This document shows positions 17,111 through 25,896 of a stretch of 64,000 bases of DNA, one piece after another. Position 1 is the stretch's first letter; every line of letters starts with the position of its first letter. The position numbers and the translations under genes are program-made. The DNA lies in assembly GCA_036382515.1 (NCBI GenBank), contig DASVHQ010000135.1, positions 1-64,000 on the forward strand, read 5' to 3'. Source of the stretch: JADGRF01 sp036382515. GTDB taxonomy: Bacteria > Myxococcota_A > Polyangia > Polyangiales > JAFGIB01. Under the pieces are notes generated by a model that saw only the letters and a program-made list of their open reading frames with translations, ran no database searches and was not told the origin of the DNA.

Positions 17111-18534
17111 GTGCGGACAGCCCGATCGCTGAAATCGGCGAGACGCCGTTGGTTCCCGCGCACGTCACCGCGGCTTTCGTCTCGGACGAAGTCAGCCGCG
17201 TGACCGAGCAGAAGGCCCCCGTGGGCTGGTGGATGGTTTTCGGCGTTGCGCTCATGTTCCTCGGCGTGCTGCTCGTCAGCGTCGGGTACCTGGTCTGGAA
17301 CGGTATCGGCTCGTGGGGTAACAACAGCCCGGCCGCGTGGGCCTGGGACATCACGAACTTCGTCTGGTGGATTGGTATCGGTCACGCTGGCACGCTGATC
17401 TCCGCGGTGTTGTTCCTGTTCCGGCAGAAGTGGCGCACTTCGGTCAACCGCTTCGCGGAGGCCATGACCATCTTCGCGGTCATATGTGCCTTGCTGTACC
17501 CGACGATCCACGTCGGTCGTATCTGGTTCCTGTACTGGGCGCTGCCGATTCCCAATCAGATGGGCATGTGGCCGAACTTCAAGAGCCCGCTCTTGTGGGA
17601 TGTGTTCGCGGTCAGCACCTACTTCACGGTTTCGCTGCTGTTCTGGTTCGTCGGTCTCATCCCCGACTTTGCCACGCTGCGTGATCGCGCCAAGAACGTC
17701 GTGCGCAAGAAGGTCTACGGCGCGCTGGCGCTCGGCTGGCGCGGCAGTAACCGCCACTGGCGCCACTACGAGCGCGCGTACCTGATCCTGGCAGCGCTCT
17801 CCACGCCTCTGGTGCTCTCGGTGCACTCGGTCGTTAGCTTCGACTTCGCCACCTCGGTCATGCCGGGCTGGCACACCACGATCTTTCCCCCGTACTTCGT
17901 CGCCGGCGCCGTGTTCTCGGGCTTCGCCATGGTGTCGACGCTGATGATCATCTGCCGTCAGGTCTATGGCCTGAAGGACATCATGACCATGAAGCACCTC
18001 GAGCTGATGAACAAGATCATGCTCGTGACAGGGTCGTTGGTCGGCTACGCGTACTCGATGGAGTTCTTCATCGCCTGGTACTCGGGCAACGAGTACGAGC
18101 GCTACGTGTTCATCAACCGCGCGACCGGCCCCTACGCCTGGGCGTACTGGACGATGGTCACTTGCAACGTGGTCTCGCCGCAGCTCTTCTGGTGGAAGCG
18201 GCTGCGCACCAGCATCCCGGTGATGTTCGCGGTGTCGATCTTGATCAACATCGGGATGTGGTTCGAGCGCTTCGTGATCATCGTGACCACGCTGCACCGC
18301 GACTACCTGCCGTCGTCGTGGGGCATGTTCCACCCGACGCTGGTCGACATCGGCTGCTACACGGGTTCGCTCGGTCTGTTCTTCACGCTCTTCTCGCTCT
18401 TCATCCGCTGGCTGCCGATGATCGCGATGTTCGAGGTGAAGGCGGCCCTGCCGGGTGCACAACCCAGCCATCACGCAGCTCATGACGAGCATGCCGAGCC
18501 GGCGCATGGCGCGCTGGCGGTGAAGGAGGCGTGA
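17107..18534 (+). CDS. actC: Alternative complex III, NrfD-like quinol-oxidising membrane subunit ActC
   Basis: ActC is a polytopic membrane protein of the NrfD/PsrC family that holds the quinol site and may contribute to proton translocation. The 475-residue protein has about ten hydrophobic helices, beginning with WWMVFGVALMFLGVLLVSVGY, and characteristic stretches such as FVWWIGIGHAGTLISAVLFL, VHSVVSFDFATSVMPGWHTT and GMWFERFVIIVTTLHRDYLP. The His-rich C-terminal tail is cytoplasmic or flexible. The start overlaps actB as ATGA and actD follows after one base. Confidence 0.94.
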   Translation: MSADSPIAEIGETPLVPAHVTAAFVSDEVSRVTEQKAPVGWWMVFGVALMFLGVLLVSVGYLVWNGIGSWGNNSPAAWAWDITNFVWWIGIGHAGTLISAVLFLFRQKWRTSVNRFAEAMTIFAVICALLYPTIHVGRIWFLYWALPIPNQMGMWPNFKSPLLWDVFAVSTYFTVSLLFWFVGLIPDFATLRDRAKNVVRKKVYGALALGWRGSNRHWRHYERAYLILAALSTPLVLSVHSVVSFDFATSVMPGWHTTIFPPYFVAGAVFSGFAMVSTLMIICRQVYGLKDIMTMKHLELMNKIMLVTGSLVGYAYSMEFFIAWYSGNEYERYVFINRATGPYAWAYWTMVTCNVVSPQLFWWKRLRTSIPVMFAVSILINIGMWFERFVIIVTTLHRDYLPSSWGMFHPTLVDIGCYTGSLGLFFTLFSLFIRWLPMIAMFEVKAALPGAQPSHHAAHDEHAEPAHGALAVKEA

Positions 18535-18535
18535 C

Positions 18536-19093
18536 ATGAGCGAGCAAGCCACGAGCAAACGCCCTGTCGTTTACCTCGCCGAGTACGACTCGCCCGACGC
18601 CATCATCCACGCCGCGGAAGGCGTGCGCGATGCCGGCTACGAGAAGTGGGACGTGCACTCTCCGTACCCCGTGCACGGCATGGATGCCGCGATGGGTCTG
18701 CCGGACTCTGGCCTCGGCTGGATCGTGCTGCTTTGCGGACTCACCGGCGTGACGGCGGCCGTCGTCATGATTCAGTGGATGAACGGCATCGACTATCCGC
18801 TCGTGATAGGCGGCAAGCCACCGGATGCGATCCCATCGATGGTGCCAATCATGTTCGAGCTCACGGTGCTGCTATCCGCGTTCGGCGCGGTGTTCGGCAT
18901 GCTCGGCTTGAACGCGCTGCCCCGCCATCACCACCCGGTCTTCTACTCCGACCGCTTCGAGGCTTTCTCGCACGACAAGTTCTTCATCTCGATCGAGGTG
19001 GAGGACAAGAAGTTCGACAAAGAGAAGACCAAGCAGCTGCTCGAAAGCCTGCACTCGACGCACGTCGAGCTCGTCGAGGAGGAAGTAGCGTGA
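18536..19093 (+). CDS. actD: Alternative complex III, membrane subunit ActD (DUF3341 type)
   Basis: The 185-residue protein has a soluble N-terminal part (AEYDSPDAIIHAAEGVRDAGY, then KWDVHSPYPVHGMD), two membrane helices (about 65-85 and 105-130), and a charged C-terminal tail. The motif VHSPYPVHGMDAAMGL is typical of the ActD family. The subunit is structural in characterised complexes. Its stop overlaps the actE GTG start. Confidence 0.92.
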   Translation: MSEQATSKRPVVYLAEYDSPDAIIHAAEGVRDAGYEKWDVHSPYPVHGMDAAMGLPDSGLGWIVLLCGLTGVTAAVVMIQWMNGIDYPLVIGGKPPDAIPSMVPIMFELTVLLSAFGAVFGMLGLNALPRHHHPVFYSDRFEAFSHDKFFISIEVEDKKFDKEKTKQLLESLHSTHVELVEEEVA

Positions 19094-19695
19094 CCATTTC
19101 GCTCCGCATTCTGGCGGCACTGGGCCTCGTGTTCGCGGCGGCAGCCTGTCGCGGCGAGACGTCGGCCGAGCCGCCGCTCGCCCCGATCCGCAACATGTTC
19201 CAGCAGCAGCGCTACAACCCGCAGGCGCGCAGCAACTTCTTCGCCGACGGCCGCACGATGCGCAAGCCGGTCGAGCATACCTTCGCGCGTGAGATGAACC
19301 CGAGCGCCGAGATCTCGGACGGCGAGATGGCCGAAGGCACTGGCTATGTGATGAAGGTGCCGCCCGAGATGCTGTCGCAGCTCGGCGGCATGGCCACGGC
19401 CGTGGACCGCGGCGAGCAGCGCTACAACATCTACTGCGTGCCGTGTCACGACCGTGCGGGTACCGGGCAGGGCTCGGTCTTCGTGCGCTCGCAGAAGAAC
19501 AACTCCGGCATGGTGGCCCCGTCGAACTTGAACGACGACCGGATTCGCCACATGCCCGATGGCCAGCTGTTCGCGACCATCAGCCACGGCGTGCGCAACA
19601 TGCCGGCGTACAACTACTCGATTCCCGTGAGCGATCGCTGGGCGATCGTGACTTACGTGCGCGCACTCGAAATCAGCCAGACCGGGGAGCAGTGA
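19090..19695 (+). CDS. actE: Alternative complex III, monoheme cytochrome c lipoprotein ActE
   Basis: ActE is the monoheme cytochrome c subunit that receives electrons from ActA. It starts at GTG 19090 within the actD stop (GTGA). The 201-residue protein has a lipoprotein signal with lipobox LVFAAAAC, a single heme motif CVPCH in GEQRYNIYCVPCHDRAG, and a methionine ligand candidate in GVRNMPAYNYSIP. An ATG start would lose the signal peptide, so GTG is strongly preferred. Confidence 0.92.
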   Translation: MTISLRILAALGLVFAAAACRGETSAEPPLAPIRNMFQQQRYNPQARSNFFADGRTMRKPVEHTFAREMNPSAEISDGEMAEGTGYVMKVPPEMLSQLGGMATAVDRGEQRYNIYCVPCHDRAGTGQGSVFVRSQKNNSGMVAPSNLNDDRIRHMPDGQLFATISHGVRNMPAYNYSIPVSDRWAIVTYVRALEISQTGEQ

Positions 19696-19696
19696 C

Positions 19697-21034
19697 GTGA
19701 GCGACGCAACCAAGACCCACGACTCCATGAAGTATCGGATTCCAGAAGCCAGTGCCTGGGGCGGCGCCTGGAAGCTGGCGATGATGCTCGGCGGCTTCGG
19801 AGGCCTCGTCGCGCTCGGCGGCGCGGTCATGCAGCCGGAACGCTTCGCGTTCTCCTACCTCTACGGCTTCGTCACCGTGATGACGATCTGGCTCGGCTCG
19901 GTGTTCTTCGTGCTCGTGCAACATCTCACCGGCTCCGGCTGGAGCGTAAGCGTGCGGCGCGCCTCCGAATTCTTCGTGAGCGGCGTGGTGGTGCTGCCGT
20001 TCCTCTTTGCGCCTCTCATTCCGAACTTCAAGACGCTCTACCCGTGGTGGAGCGCCGACAAGAACGGTGTGGCCGAAGCGCAGGAGCATGCAGAGCCGGC
20101 CGCGAAGGCCGAAGCGGCTGCTCACCCGCACGCAGGCGGTGCGGTGGAAGCTGCGGAAGGCGAGCACAGTCCGCACGAGCTGATCGAGGAAGCGACGCTC
20201 GCCAAGAAGGGCCCGTTCCTTAACCACAGCTTCTTCTTCATCCGCATGGCGCTGTACTTCGTGATCTGGCTGTGGCTCGGCCTGCGGCTGTTCCGCTACT
20301 CCACGTCGCAAGACGCCACTGGCGACAAGCAGTGGACGGTGAAGCTGCAGGGCATGGCCCCGGCGGCCACCATCCTCTTCGCGCTCTCGCTCACCTTCGC
20401 CGGCTTCGACTGGATCATGTCGCTCGAACCGGGCTGGTATTCCACGATGTTCGGCGTGCGCATCTTCGCCACGTCGGCCGTGACCTCGTTTGCGTGCATC
20501 ATCCTGGTCACGCTCGGCTGGAAGAGCGCAGGTCTGGTCAAGAACGAGATCAACACCGAGCACTACCACGACCTCGGCAAGCTCATGTTCGGCTTCCTGG
20601 TGTTCTGGGCGTACATCTCGTTCAGCGAGTTCTTCCTGATCTGGTACGCAGCCATCCCGGAGGAGACCGTGTACTTCCACCGCCGCTGGGACGACTCGTC
20701 ATGGCGCAACATCAGCATCGCCATCGTGACGCTGAAGTTCATCGTGCCCTTCTACGTGACGATGTCGCGCAACGCCAAGCGTAACAACGCCGCCATCGGC
20801 TTCGCGGCCTGCTGGTTGCTCGTGCTGCACCTGGTCGAGATCTACTACTGGATCATGCCGTACTACCGGCCGAACCAGCCGGTGCAGTGGAGCGGCATCT
20901 GGATCGAGGCCGGCTGCGTGATGGCCACGGTCGGGGTGTACATGACGTGGGTGCTGCGCAATATGCGCAAGCACTCGCTGATCGCGGTGGGCGACCCTCG
21001 CTTGTCACGCGCGCTCAACTTCACCAACGTCTGA
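19697..21034 (+). CDS. actF: Alternative complex III, polytopic membrane subunit ActF
   Basis: ActF is the second large membrane subunit, structurally related to ActC but lacking a quinol site in solved structures. The 445-residue protein begins at GTG 19697, one base after actE, and has about ten hydrophobic helices. An Ala/Glu/His-rich insertion lies at residues about 120-165 between helices. Typical segments include LVQHLTGSGWSVSVRRASEF and FDWIMSLEPGWYSTMFGVR. No cytochrome oxidase genes follow; the strand switches after a 155-base gap with no gene. Confidence 0.93.
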   Translation: MSDATKTHDSMKYRIPEASAWGGAWKLAMMLGGFGGLVALGGAVMQPERFAFSYLYGFVTVMTIWLGSVFFVLVQHLTGSGWSVSVRRASEFFVSGVVVLPFLFAPLIPNFKTLYPWWSADKNGVAEAQEHAEPAAKAEAAAHPHAGGAVEAAEGEHSPHELIEEATLAKKGPFLNHSFFFIRMALYFVIWLWLGLRLFRYSTSQDATGDKQWTVKLQGMAPAATILFALSLTFAGFDWIMSLEPGWYSTMFGVRIFATSAVTSFACIILVTLGWKSAGLVKNEINTEHYHDLGKLMFGFLVFWAYISFSEFFLIWYAAIPEETVYFHRRWDDSSWRNISIAIVTLKFIVPFYVTMSRNAKRNNAAIGFAACWLLVLHLVEIYYWIMPYYRPNQPVQWSGIWIEAGCVMATVGVYMTWVLRNMRKHSLIAVGDPRLSRALNFTNV

Positions 21035-21189
21035 GCCGCCGCTCGGCGGGCGCTGCGCGTTCATGGGCGCGTCGTCGCTCGCCGCGGCCGTAGGTGGGCC
21101 GACTCTGAGCGCTCCCGCAGGGTGAGCGACGCGTCAACGAGCGGTGGCGGTTTCGGGCGTTGCAGCCCGCGGGCCCTCTGACACATGCC

Positions 21190-22242
21190 TCAAGCCGCTG
21201 CAGCTGCTCGTCGGCGCAGCATGCGGTAGACGCCGAGGGCGACCATGCCGATGGCGACAGCGAACCACAAGGTCGCCAGACGCACGAGCATGGTCGCTGC
21301 CGTGGCGACCGCGGGCTCCATCGTGCTTCCTCCGAGGGTCTGCAAGAGCCCGGTCATGCCGGCCTCCGTGACACCGAGGCCGCCCGGCATCATGGCCACG
21401 GCCCCCGCGATGGTGGACGCAGCATACGCGAACACGGCGGCGTCCCAGGACAGCTGCACGCCCGAGAAACCGTGGACGATCACGTAGAGCGCTGCGCACT
21501 CGAGGCCCCAGGCAAGCGTGGCGATGAAGCTGCCCAGCAAGAGGCCTGACGGGTGAACCATGTCGAGCAGGGACTCGTAGGCCTCGCGCAGCTTGGGGCT
21601 GACTTTCCCGACCACGGGCAAGCGCTCGGCGATGCGCAGGAAGAACTCCCCGAGCGGCCGATAGGCGAAGATCGCGACCAGGCTGCCCACGCCGAGCGCG
21701 CCTACGGCGGCGATGGCAACACCGTGCTCGAAGGCGAGCGAGCCGAGCGCGGTGAGCAGCACCAGCGCGATGAGATCGGTGAGGCGTTCGGCGATCACGA
21801 TTGGGGCCGTGCGCACCATCGAGACGCCGCGCGACTCGTAGAGCAGCAGCGACTTGAAGACCTCGCCGACCTTGCCGGGGGTCACGCTCATGGTGAACCC
21901 CGACAAGAACACCACCGAGCTCTCGAAGAGCGGGACCTCGACGTTGATGCAGTGCAGGTAGTACTGCCAGCGCCAGACGCGCAGCGCGTAGTTGCCGGCG
22001 GCCAGCGTGAAGCCCAGGGCCACCGCACCGGGGGCGAAGTTCTGCGCGGCATGCGCGAGCTTGTGCACGTCGCCGTACAGAACCAAGCCGGCGAACACCA
22101 AGCCGCCGAGGAGTGCCGCGATCATGACCTTGCGGGCGAGGCCCCGGGCCATCGCGGTGGCGTCGGCCTGCGTCGTCGGGGTGGGCTCCACGGGGTCTGC
22201 AGCGACGGCGCTTGGCGGTGGAGGAACGGACGGCGTAGTCAT
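21190..22242 (-). CDS. Flippase-like membrane protein (LPG synthase N-terminal domain/UPF0104 type)
   Basis: The 350-residue protein has a Pro/Thr-rich N-terminal tail and about eight membrane helices. It carries the family segments YALRVWRWQYYL, FLSGFTMSVTPGKVGEVFKS, VIAERLTDLIALVLLTALG, and MMPGGLGVTEAGMTGLL. These match the membrane domain found in lysylphosphatidylglycerol synthases and stand-alone flippase-like proteins; there is no aminoacyl-transferase domain. Substrate is unknown, though lipids or polyprenyl-linked molecules are likely. The start ATG is at 22240-22242. It is divergent from pgsA with a 153-base gap. Confidence 0.8.
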   Translation of the reverse strand: MTTPSVPPPPSAVAADPVEPTPTTQADATAMARGLARKVMIAALLGGLVFAGLVLYGDVHKLAHAAQNFAPGAVALGFTLAAGNYALRVWRWQYYLHCINVEVPLFESSVVFLSGFTMSVTPGKVGEVFKSLLLYESRGVSMVRTAPIVIAERLTDLIALVLLTALGSLAFEHGVAIAAVGALGVGSLVAIFAYRPLGEFFLRIAERLPVVGKVSPKLREAYESLLDMVHPSGLLLGSFIATLAWGLECAALYVIVHGFSGVQLSWDAAVFAYAASTIAGAVAMMPGGLGVTEAGMTGLLQTLGGSTMEPAVATAATMLVRLATLWFAVAIGMVALGVYRMLRRRAAAAA

Positions 22243-22395
22243 GGGCGCAGGGGAGGTGCCGCGGCCTCTTTCGTCCGGCGCGGGTGCTCGCAAGGTGACA
22301 CGGATGCAGGGCGTTGGCCAACCTCGCAGGCGCAGGCCGCCGTTGCCCGCGTCCACGATGTCGACCACTATGGGCGCCTCGGAGACTTGGCCGCG

Positions 22396-23070
22396 ATGCC
22401 GAAGGACGACAAGAGAGCCGCACGCCGCCGCACGTTGCGCGAAGACGCGTTGAACTTGCCGAACCTGCTCACGACGGGGCGGGTCGTGATGATCCCCGTC
22501 GTGCTGTGGTTGATGTGGCAGCAGACGCGCGTCGCGAACTTCTGGGCCACGATGGCCTACTCGGCCGCAGCCGTCACCGACTTCATCGACGGCTATCTTG
22601 CGCGGCGCATGGGTCTGACGAGCGTGCTCGGGAAGTTCCTCGATCCGCTCGCAGACAAGCTGATCGTGCTGGCCACGTTGGTGCTGATGGTCGAGCTCGG
22701 TCACGTGCCCGCGTGGCCCGTCATCATCATCGCTGGCCGTGAGCTGTCGATCACGGCGCTGCGCACGATCGCACTGAGTGAAGGCGTGGTGATTGCGGCC
22801 AGCCAAGGCGGCAAAGACAAGACGGCGGTGCAGATGGTCGCGCTGGTCGCGCTGATCCTGCACGACACCTACGTGCTGGACTGGGGCTTCTACAAGGCTG
22901 CGGTGGATCTGAACGCCGTGGGCCTCGCGCTCTTGTACCTGAGCGTGTTCTTCGCCATCACGAGCGCTGGTGAGTACATCGGGCTGTTCATGGATGCCGT
23001 GGAAGCCAAGGAGAAGCGCGAGCGCGAAGAGGCGCTTCGCGAAGAGGCTCTGCGCGGAGAAGGTGAATGA
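22396..23070 (+). CDS. pgsA: CDP-diacylglycerol-glycerol-3-phosphate 3-phosphatidyltransferase
   Basis: PgsA makes phosphatidylglycerol phosphate, the committed step to phosphatidylglycerol and cardiolipin. The CDP-alcohol phosphotransferase signature D-G-x2-A-R-x8-G-x3-D-x3-D is intact in DGYLARRMGLTSVLGKFLDP plus LADK. Several membrane helices follow, and the 224-residue length is normal apart from a charged Glu/Arg C-terminal tail. The ATG at 22396 precedes RTLREDALNLPNLLTTGRV, the usual N-terminal region. Its stop overlaps an upstream ATG of the next gene, so it is probably co-transcribed with the peptide transporter genes. Confidence 0.94.
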   Translation: MPKDDKRAARRRTLREDALNLPNLLTTGRVVMIPVVLWLMWQQTRVANFWATMAYSAAAVTDFIDGYLARRMGLTSVLGKFLDPLADKLIVLATLVLMVELGHVPAWPVIIIAGRELSITALRTIALSEGVVIAASQGGKDKTAVQMVALVALILHDTYVLDWGFYKAAVDLNAVGLALLYLSVFFAITSAGEYIGLFMDAVEAKEKREREEALREEALRGEGE

Positions 23071-23099
23071 AGCGCGCGCTGCACTTGGACGGAGAACCG

Positions 23100-24866
23100 A
23101 TGGGGAACGCTCGTGCTTGGGTCGTGCGCTGGCTGGCGGTGCTTTCTGTCGTGGCCTGCGTGCAGTGCACGCGCGGCAAGAGTCACCCGGAGGGAACGCA
23201 GCCGGCATCTACGGCCGCGCAGCCAGCGGCTGCCGCTGCGCCGGTTGCTTCTGCCGCGACCGGTGCGACGTACGACGACTGGAGCGCCGGCAAGCTGCCT
23301 GCCAGCGTGCTGCAGGGTCAGCCCGTCTCCGGCGGCGAGCTCGTCGTGGGCTTGCGTACCGACCCACCGTCGCTCAACACCAACGTCGACTCGGATCTGG
23401 TCGCGCGCTGGATCACCGGTCACCGCATCTACCAGGGCTTGATCGACGTCGATCCGTTCGACGACCCGAATTACCGCGTCGTGCCGCAGCTGGCCGAGAC
23501 CTGGGAGATCAGCGACGACAAGAAGACCTACACGTTCCATCTGCGCAAGGACGTGAAGTGGCACGACGGACTGCCCTTCACGGCACGCGACGTGATCGCG
23601 ACCTTCGACAAGGTGCAGGATCCGACCACCAAGGCCGTGCACGTACGCTCCACGCTGCAGGAGCTTGCCGGCTATTCCGCGCCCGACGACTACACCGTCG
23701 TGTTCAAGTGGAAGCGGCCGTACTTCCTCAGCCTCGATTCGCTCGCGGACATCCCCATCCAACCGGCGCACGTGATCGCTCGGTTGAGAGGTGGGCAGTA
23801 CAACGAAGCCGCGACCAACCCCTTGAACCGTCACCCCATCGGGACGGGCCCGTTCAAGTTCGTCGCCTGGGAGAGCAACCAGAAGATCGTGCTGGCCCGT
23901 AACGACCAGTACTGGGCGCAGAAGCCGTACCTCGAACGCCTGGTGTTCCGGATCCAGACCGATCACACGGTGATGCTGCAGCTCGCCGAGCGCGGCGAGA
24001 TCGACATGGTCGATCAGGTCACCTCCGAGCAGTGGGTCCACATGGACAGCGCCACACTGCGCAAGCACTGGAATCGCTCCAAGTTCTACTCGGCCAACTA
24101 TGCGTGGATCGGCTGGAACGAGGAGCGGCCGTTCTTCAGCGACAAGCGCGTGCGTCGCGCGCTGACGCTGCTCGTCGACCGGCCCGGGATCATCGAGAAG
24201 ATGTTGTACGGGTTGCCGCGCGCGACCACCTGCCACTTCTACTGGGCGAGCCCCTCATGCGATGCCTCGCTCAAACCCTTGCCATACGACCCGGCGGCCG
24301 CGCAGAAGCTGCTCGATGAAGCCGGCTGGAAAGACAGCAACGGCGACGGGGTGCGGGACAAGGGCGGCGTCGAGTTTCGCTTCATCTTCATGTTGCCGGT
24401 CGGCTCCACCGAGGCGGCTCACTGGGCGGCGAAGCTGAAGGAAGACCTCGCGCGCGTGGGCATCGAGATGGAGCTGCAGACTGTGGAGTGGGCGGCCTTC
24501 AGCAAGCGGCTCACGGAGCATCGCTTCGATGCGTGCACGCTTTTGTGGGGAGGTGGCCCGCGCGACGAGCCCTCGCAGATCTGGCACTCGAGTGGCATCA
24601 AGGGCGGTTCGAACTTCATCAGCTACCGCAACGCCGCGATCGACAAGATGCTCGAAGACGCACGCATCATGTTCGACGAGGAGGCGCGCAACGCGCTTTA
24701 CCGCAGGTTCGGCGCGATCTTGCAGGACGAGCAGCCGTACACCTTCCTCTACGTGCGACCGGAACTCTCGCTCCTGAGCAAGAAGATCAAGGGCGCGCGC
24801 GAGAGCCTGATGTGGTGGCAGTTCGAGAGCCTGTGGATCGATCCGAGCTGGAACGCAGCCAAGTGA
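23100..24866 (+). CDS. Oligopeptide ABC transporter substrate-binding lipoprotein, set 1
   Basis: The 588-residue protein belongs to the family 5 solute-binding proteins (DppA/OppA type). It has a signal peptide with a Cys cluster (SVVACVQCTRG) likely serving as lipobox, an Ala/Pro linker, and core motifs LRTDPPSLNTN, YRVVPQLAETWEISDDKKTY and FHLRKDVKWHDGLPFTARDV. It captures peptides or similar ligands in the periplasm for the permeases downstream. I chose ATG 23100 for its GGAG site five bases upstream; an ATG at 23067 overlaps pgsA and adds 11 residues. Confidence 0.9.
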   Translation: MGNARAWVVRWLAVLSVVACVQCTRGKSHPEGTQPASTAAQPAAAAAPVASAATGATYDDWSAGKLPASVLQGQPVSGGELVVGLRTDPPSLNTNVDSDLVARWITGHRIYQGLIDVDPFDDPNYRVVPQLAETWEISDDKKTYTFHLRKDVKWHDGLPFTARDVIATFDKVQDPTTKAVHVRSTLQELAGYSAPDDYTVVFKWKRPYFLSLDSLADIPIQPAHVIARLRGGQYNEAATNPLNRHPIGTGPFKFVAWESNQKIVLARNDQYWAQKPYLERLVFRIQTDHTVMLQLAERGEIDMVDQVTSEQWVHMDSATLRKHWNRSKFYSANYAWIGWNEERPFFSDKRVRRALTLLVDRPGIIEKMLYGLPRATTCHFYWASPSCDASLKPLPYDPAAAQKLLDEAGWKDSNGDGVRDKGGVEFRFIFMLPVGSTEAAHWAAKLKEDLARVGIEMELQTVEWAAFSKRLTEHRFDACTLLWGGGPRDEPSQIWHSSGIKGGSNFISYRNAAIDKMLEDARIMFDEEARNALYRRFGAILQDEQPYTFLYVRPELSLLSKKIKGARESLMWWQFESLWIDPSWNAAK

Positions 24867-24870
24867 TGCG

Positions 24871-25896
24871 ATGCTGAGCTACACGTTGCGGCGTCTGTTG
24901 TGGATGGTGCCGACGCTGATCGGCATCACGCTCCTGTGCTTTTTGCTGATGCGCATGGCGGGCAACGACCCGATTCTGGCGCAGTTCCAGAACCCAATGC
25001 ATCGGCAGCAGATCTCGCAAGAGGCGATCGAGCAGATGCGCAAGCTCTACGATCTCGACAAGCCGTGGTACGTGCAATACGCGCGCTTGGTCAGGCGATT
25101 GGCCACGCTCGATCTCGGCACCTGCTGGCAGAACGGCCGGCCCATCGTGGAGGTGATCGGCGAGGCGCTGCCGGTCACGCTGCTCCTGTCGTTTCTGTCG
25201 ATGATTCTCGCGTACCTCATCTCCATTCCGCTGGGCGTCTACTCCGCCGTGAAGCAGCACAGTCTCGGGGACCGCGTGCTGACCGTCGCGCTCTTCGTGC
25301 TGTACTCGCTGCCGGGTTTCTGGCTCGGCACGATGTTCATCGTGTTCCTGGCGAGCGGGAAGTTCGTGGTCTGCCCCTGGACGCAGGACCACGCCTGCTT
25401 CCCCTTGCAGGGTTGGCACGCCTTCGAGGGTTTCGAACGCATGAGTGCTTGGGGAAAGGTCAAAGACGTCACCTGGCATCTGGTACTGCCCGTCGTGACC
25501 TTGACCTATCCCGCGTTCGCCGCGCTGTCGCGCTACATGCGGGCCGGCATGCTCGAAACCTTGCGCCAGGACTTCGTGCGCACGGCGCGTGCGAAGGGCC
25601 TGCCCGAACGCACGGTGGTCTTCGGTCACGCGCTGCGCAACAGCTTGATCCCCATCGTCACTCTGATCGGGCTCGAGCTCCCCGAGTTGATCAGCGGCTC
25701 GGTGATCGTCGAGTCGATCTTCGGCGTGCGCGGCATGGGCCTGGTGGCGCTCGAGGCGATCCGCATGCCGGACTATCCGCTCGTGATCACCATCGTGGCC
25801 TTCACCGCGCTGATGACCATGCTCGGTGTGCTGATGTCCGACCTCTTGTACGCGGCGGTCGACCCGCGCATCAAGCTCGGCGAAAGAGCCGGTTGA
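24871..25896 (+). CDS. Oligopeptide ABC transporter permease (DppB/OppB type), set 1
   Basis: The 341-residue inner-membrane permease starts with the typical MLSYTLRRLLWMVPTLIGIT and has about six helices. The binding-protein-dependent permease (EAA) loop is present as RQDFVRTARAKGLPERTVVFGHALRN, the contact point for an ABC ATPase. A roughly 50-residue periplasmic insertion with two Cys residues (FVVCPWTQDHACFPLQ) lies between helices. It follows the set 1 binding protein by four bases and overlaps the next permease by one base. Confidence 0.93.
   Translation: MLSYTLRRLLWMVPTLIGITLLCFLLMRMAGNDPILAQFQNPMHRQQISQEAIEQMRKLYDLDKPWYVQYARLVRRLATLDLGTCWQNGRPIVEVIGEALPVTLLLSFLSMILAYLISIPLGVYSAVKQHSLGDRVLTVALFVLYSLPGFWLGTMFIVFLASGKFVVCPWTQDHACFPLQGWHAFEGFERMSAWGKVKDVTWHLVLPVVTLTYPAFAALSRYMRAGMLETLRQDFVRTARAKGLPERTVVFGHALRNSLIPIVTLIGLELPELISGSVIVESIFGVRGMGLVALEAIRMPDYPLVITIVAFTALMTMLGVLMSDLLYAAVDPRIKLGERAG

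Noticed and set aside
21190..23208. A 672-residue minus-strand frame across pgsA and the flippase-like gene
   Set aside because: Only the part from 22242 downward has family features; the upstream part is antisense to pgsA and rich in Arg, His and Gln as expected of a shadow frame.
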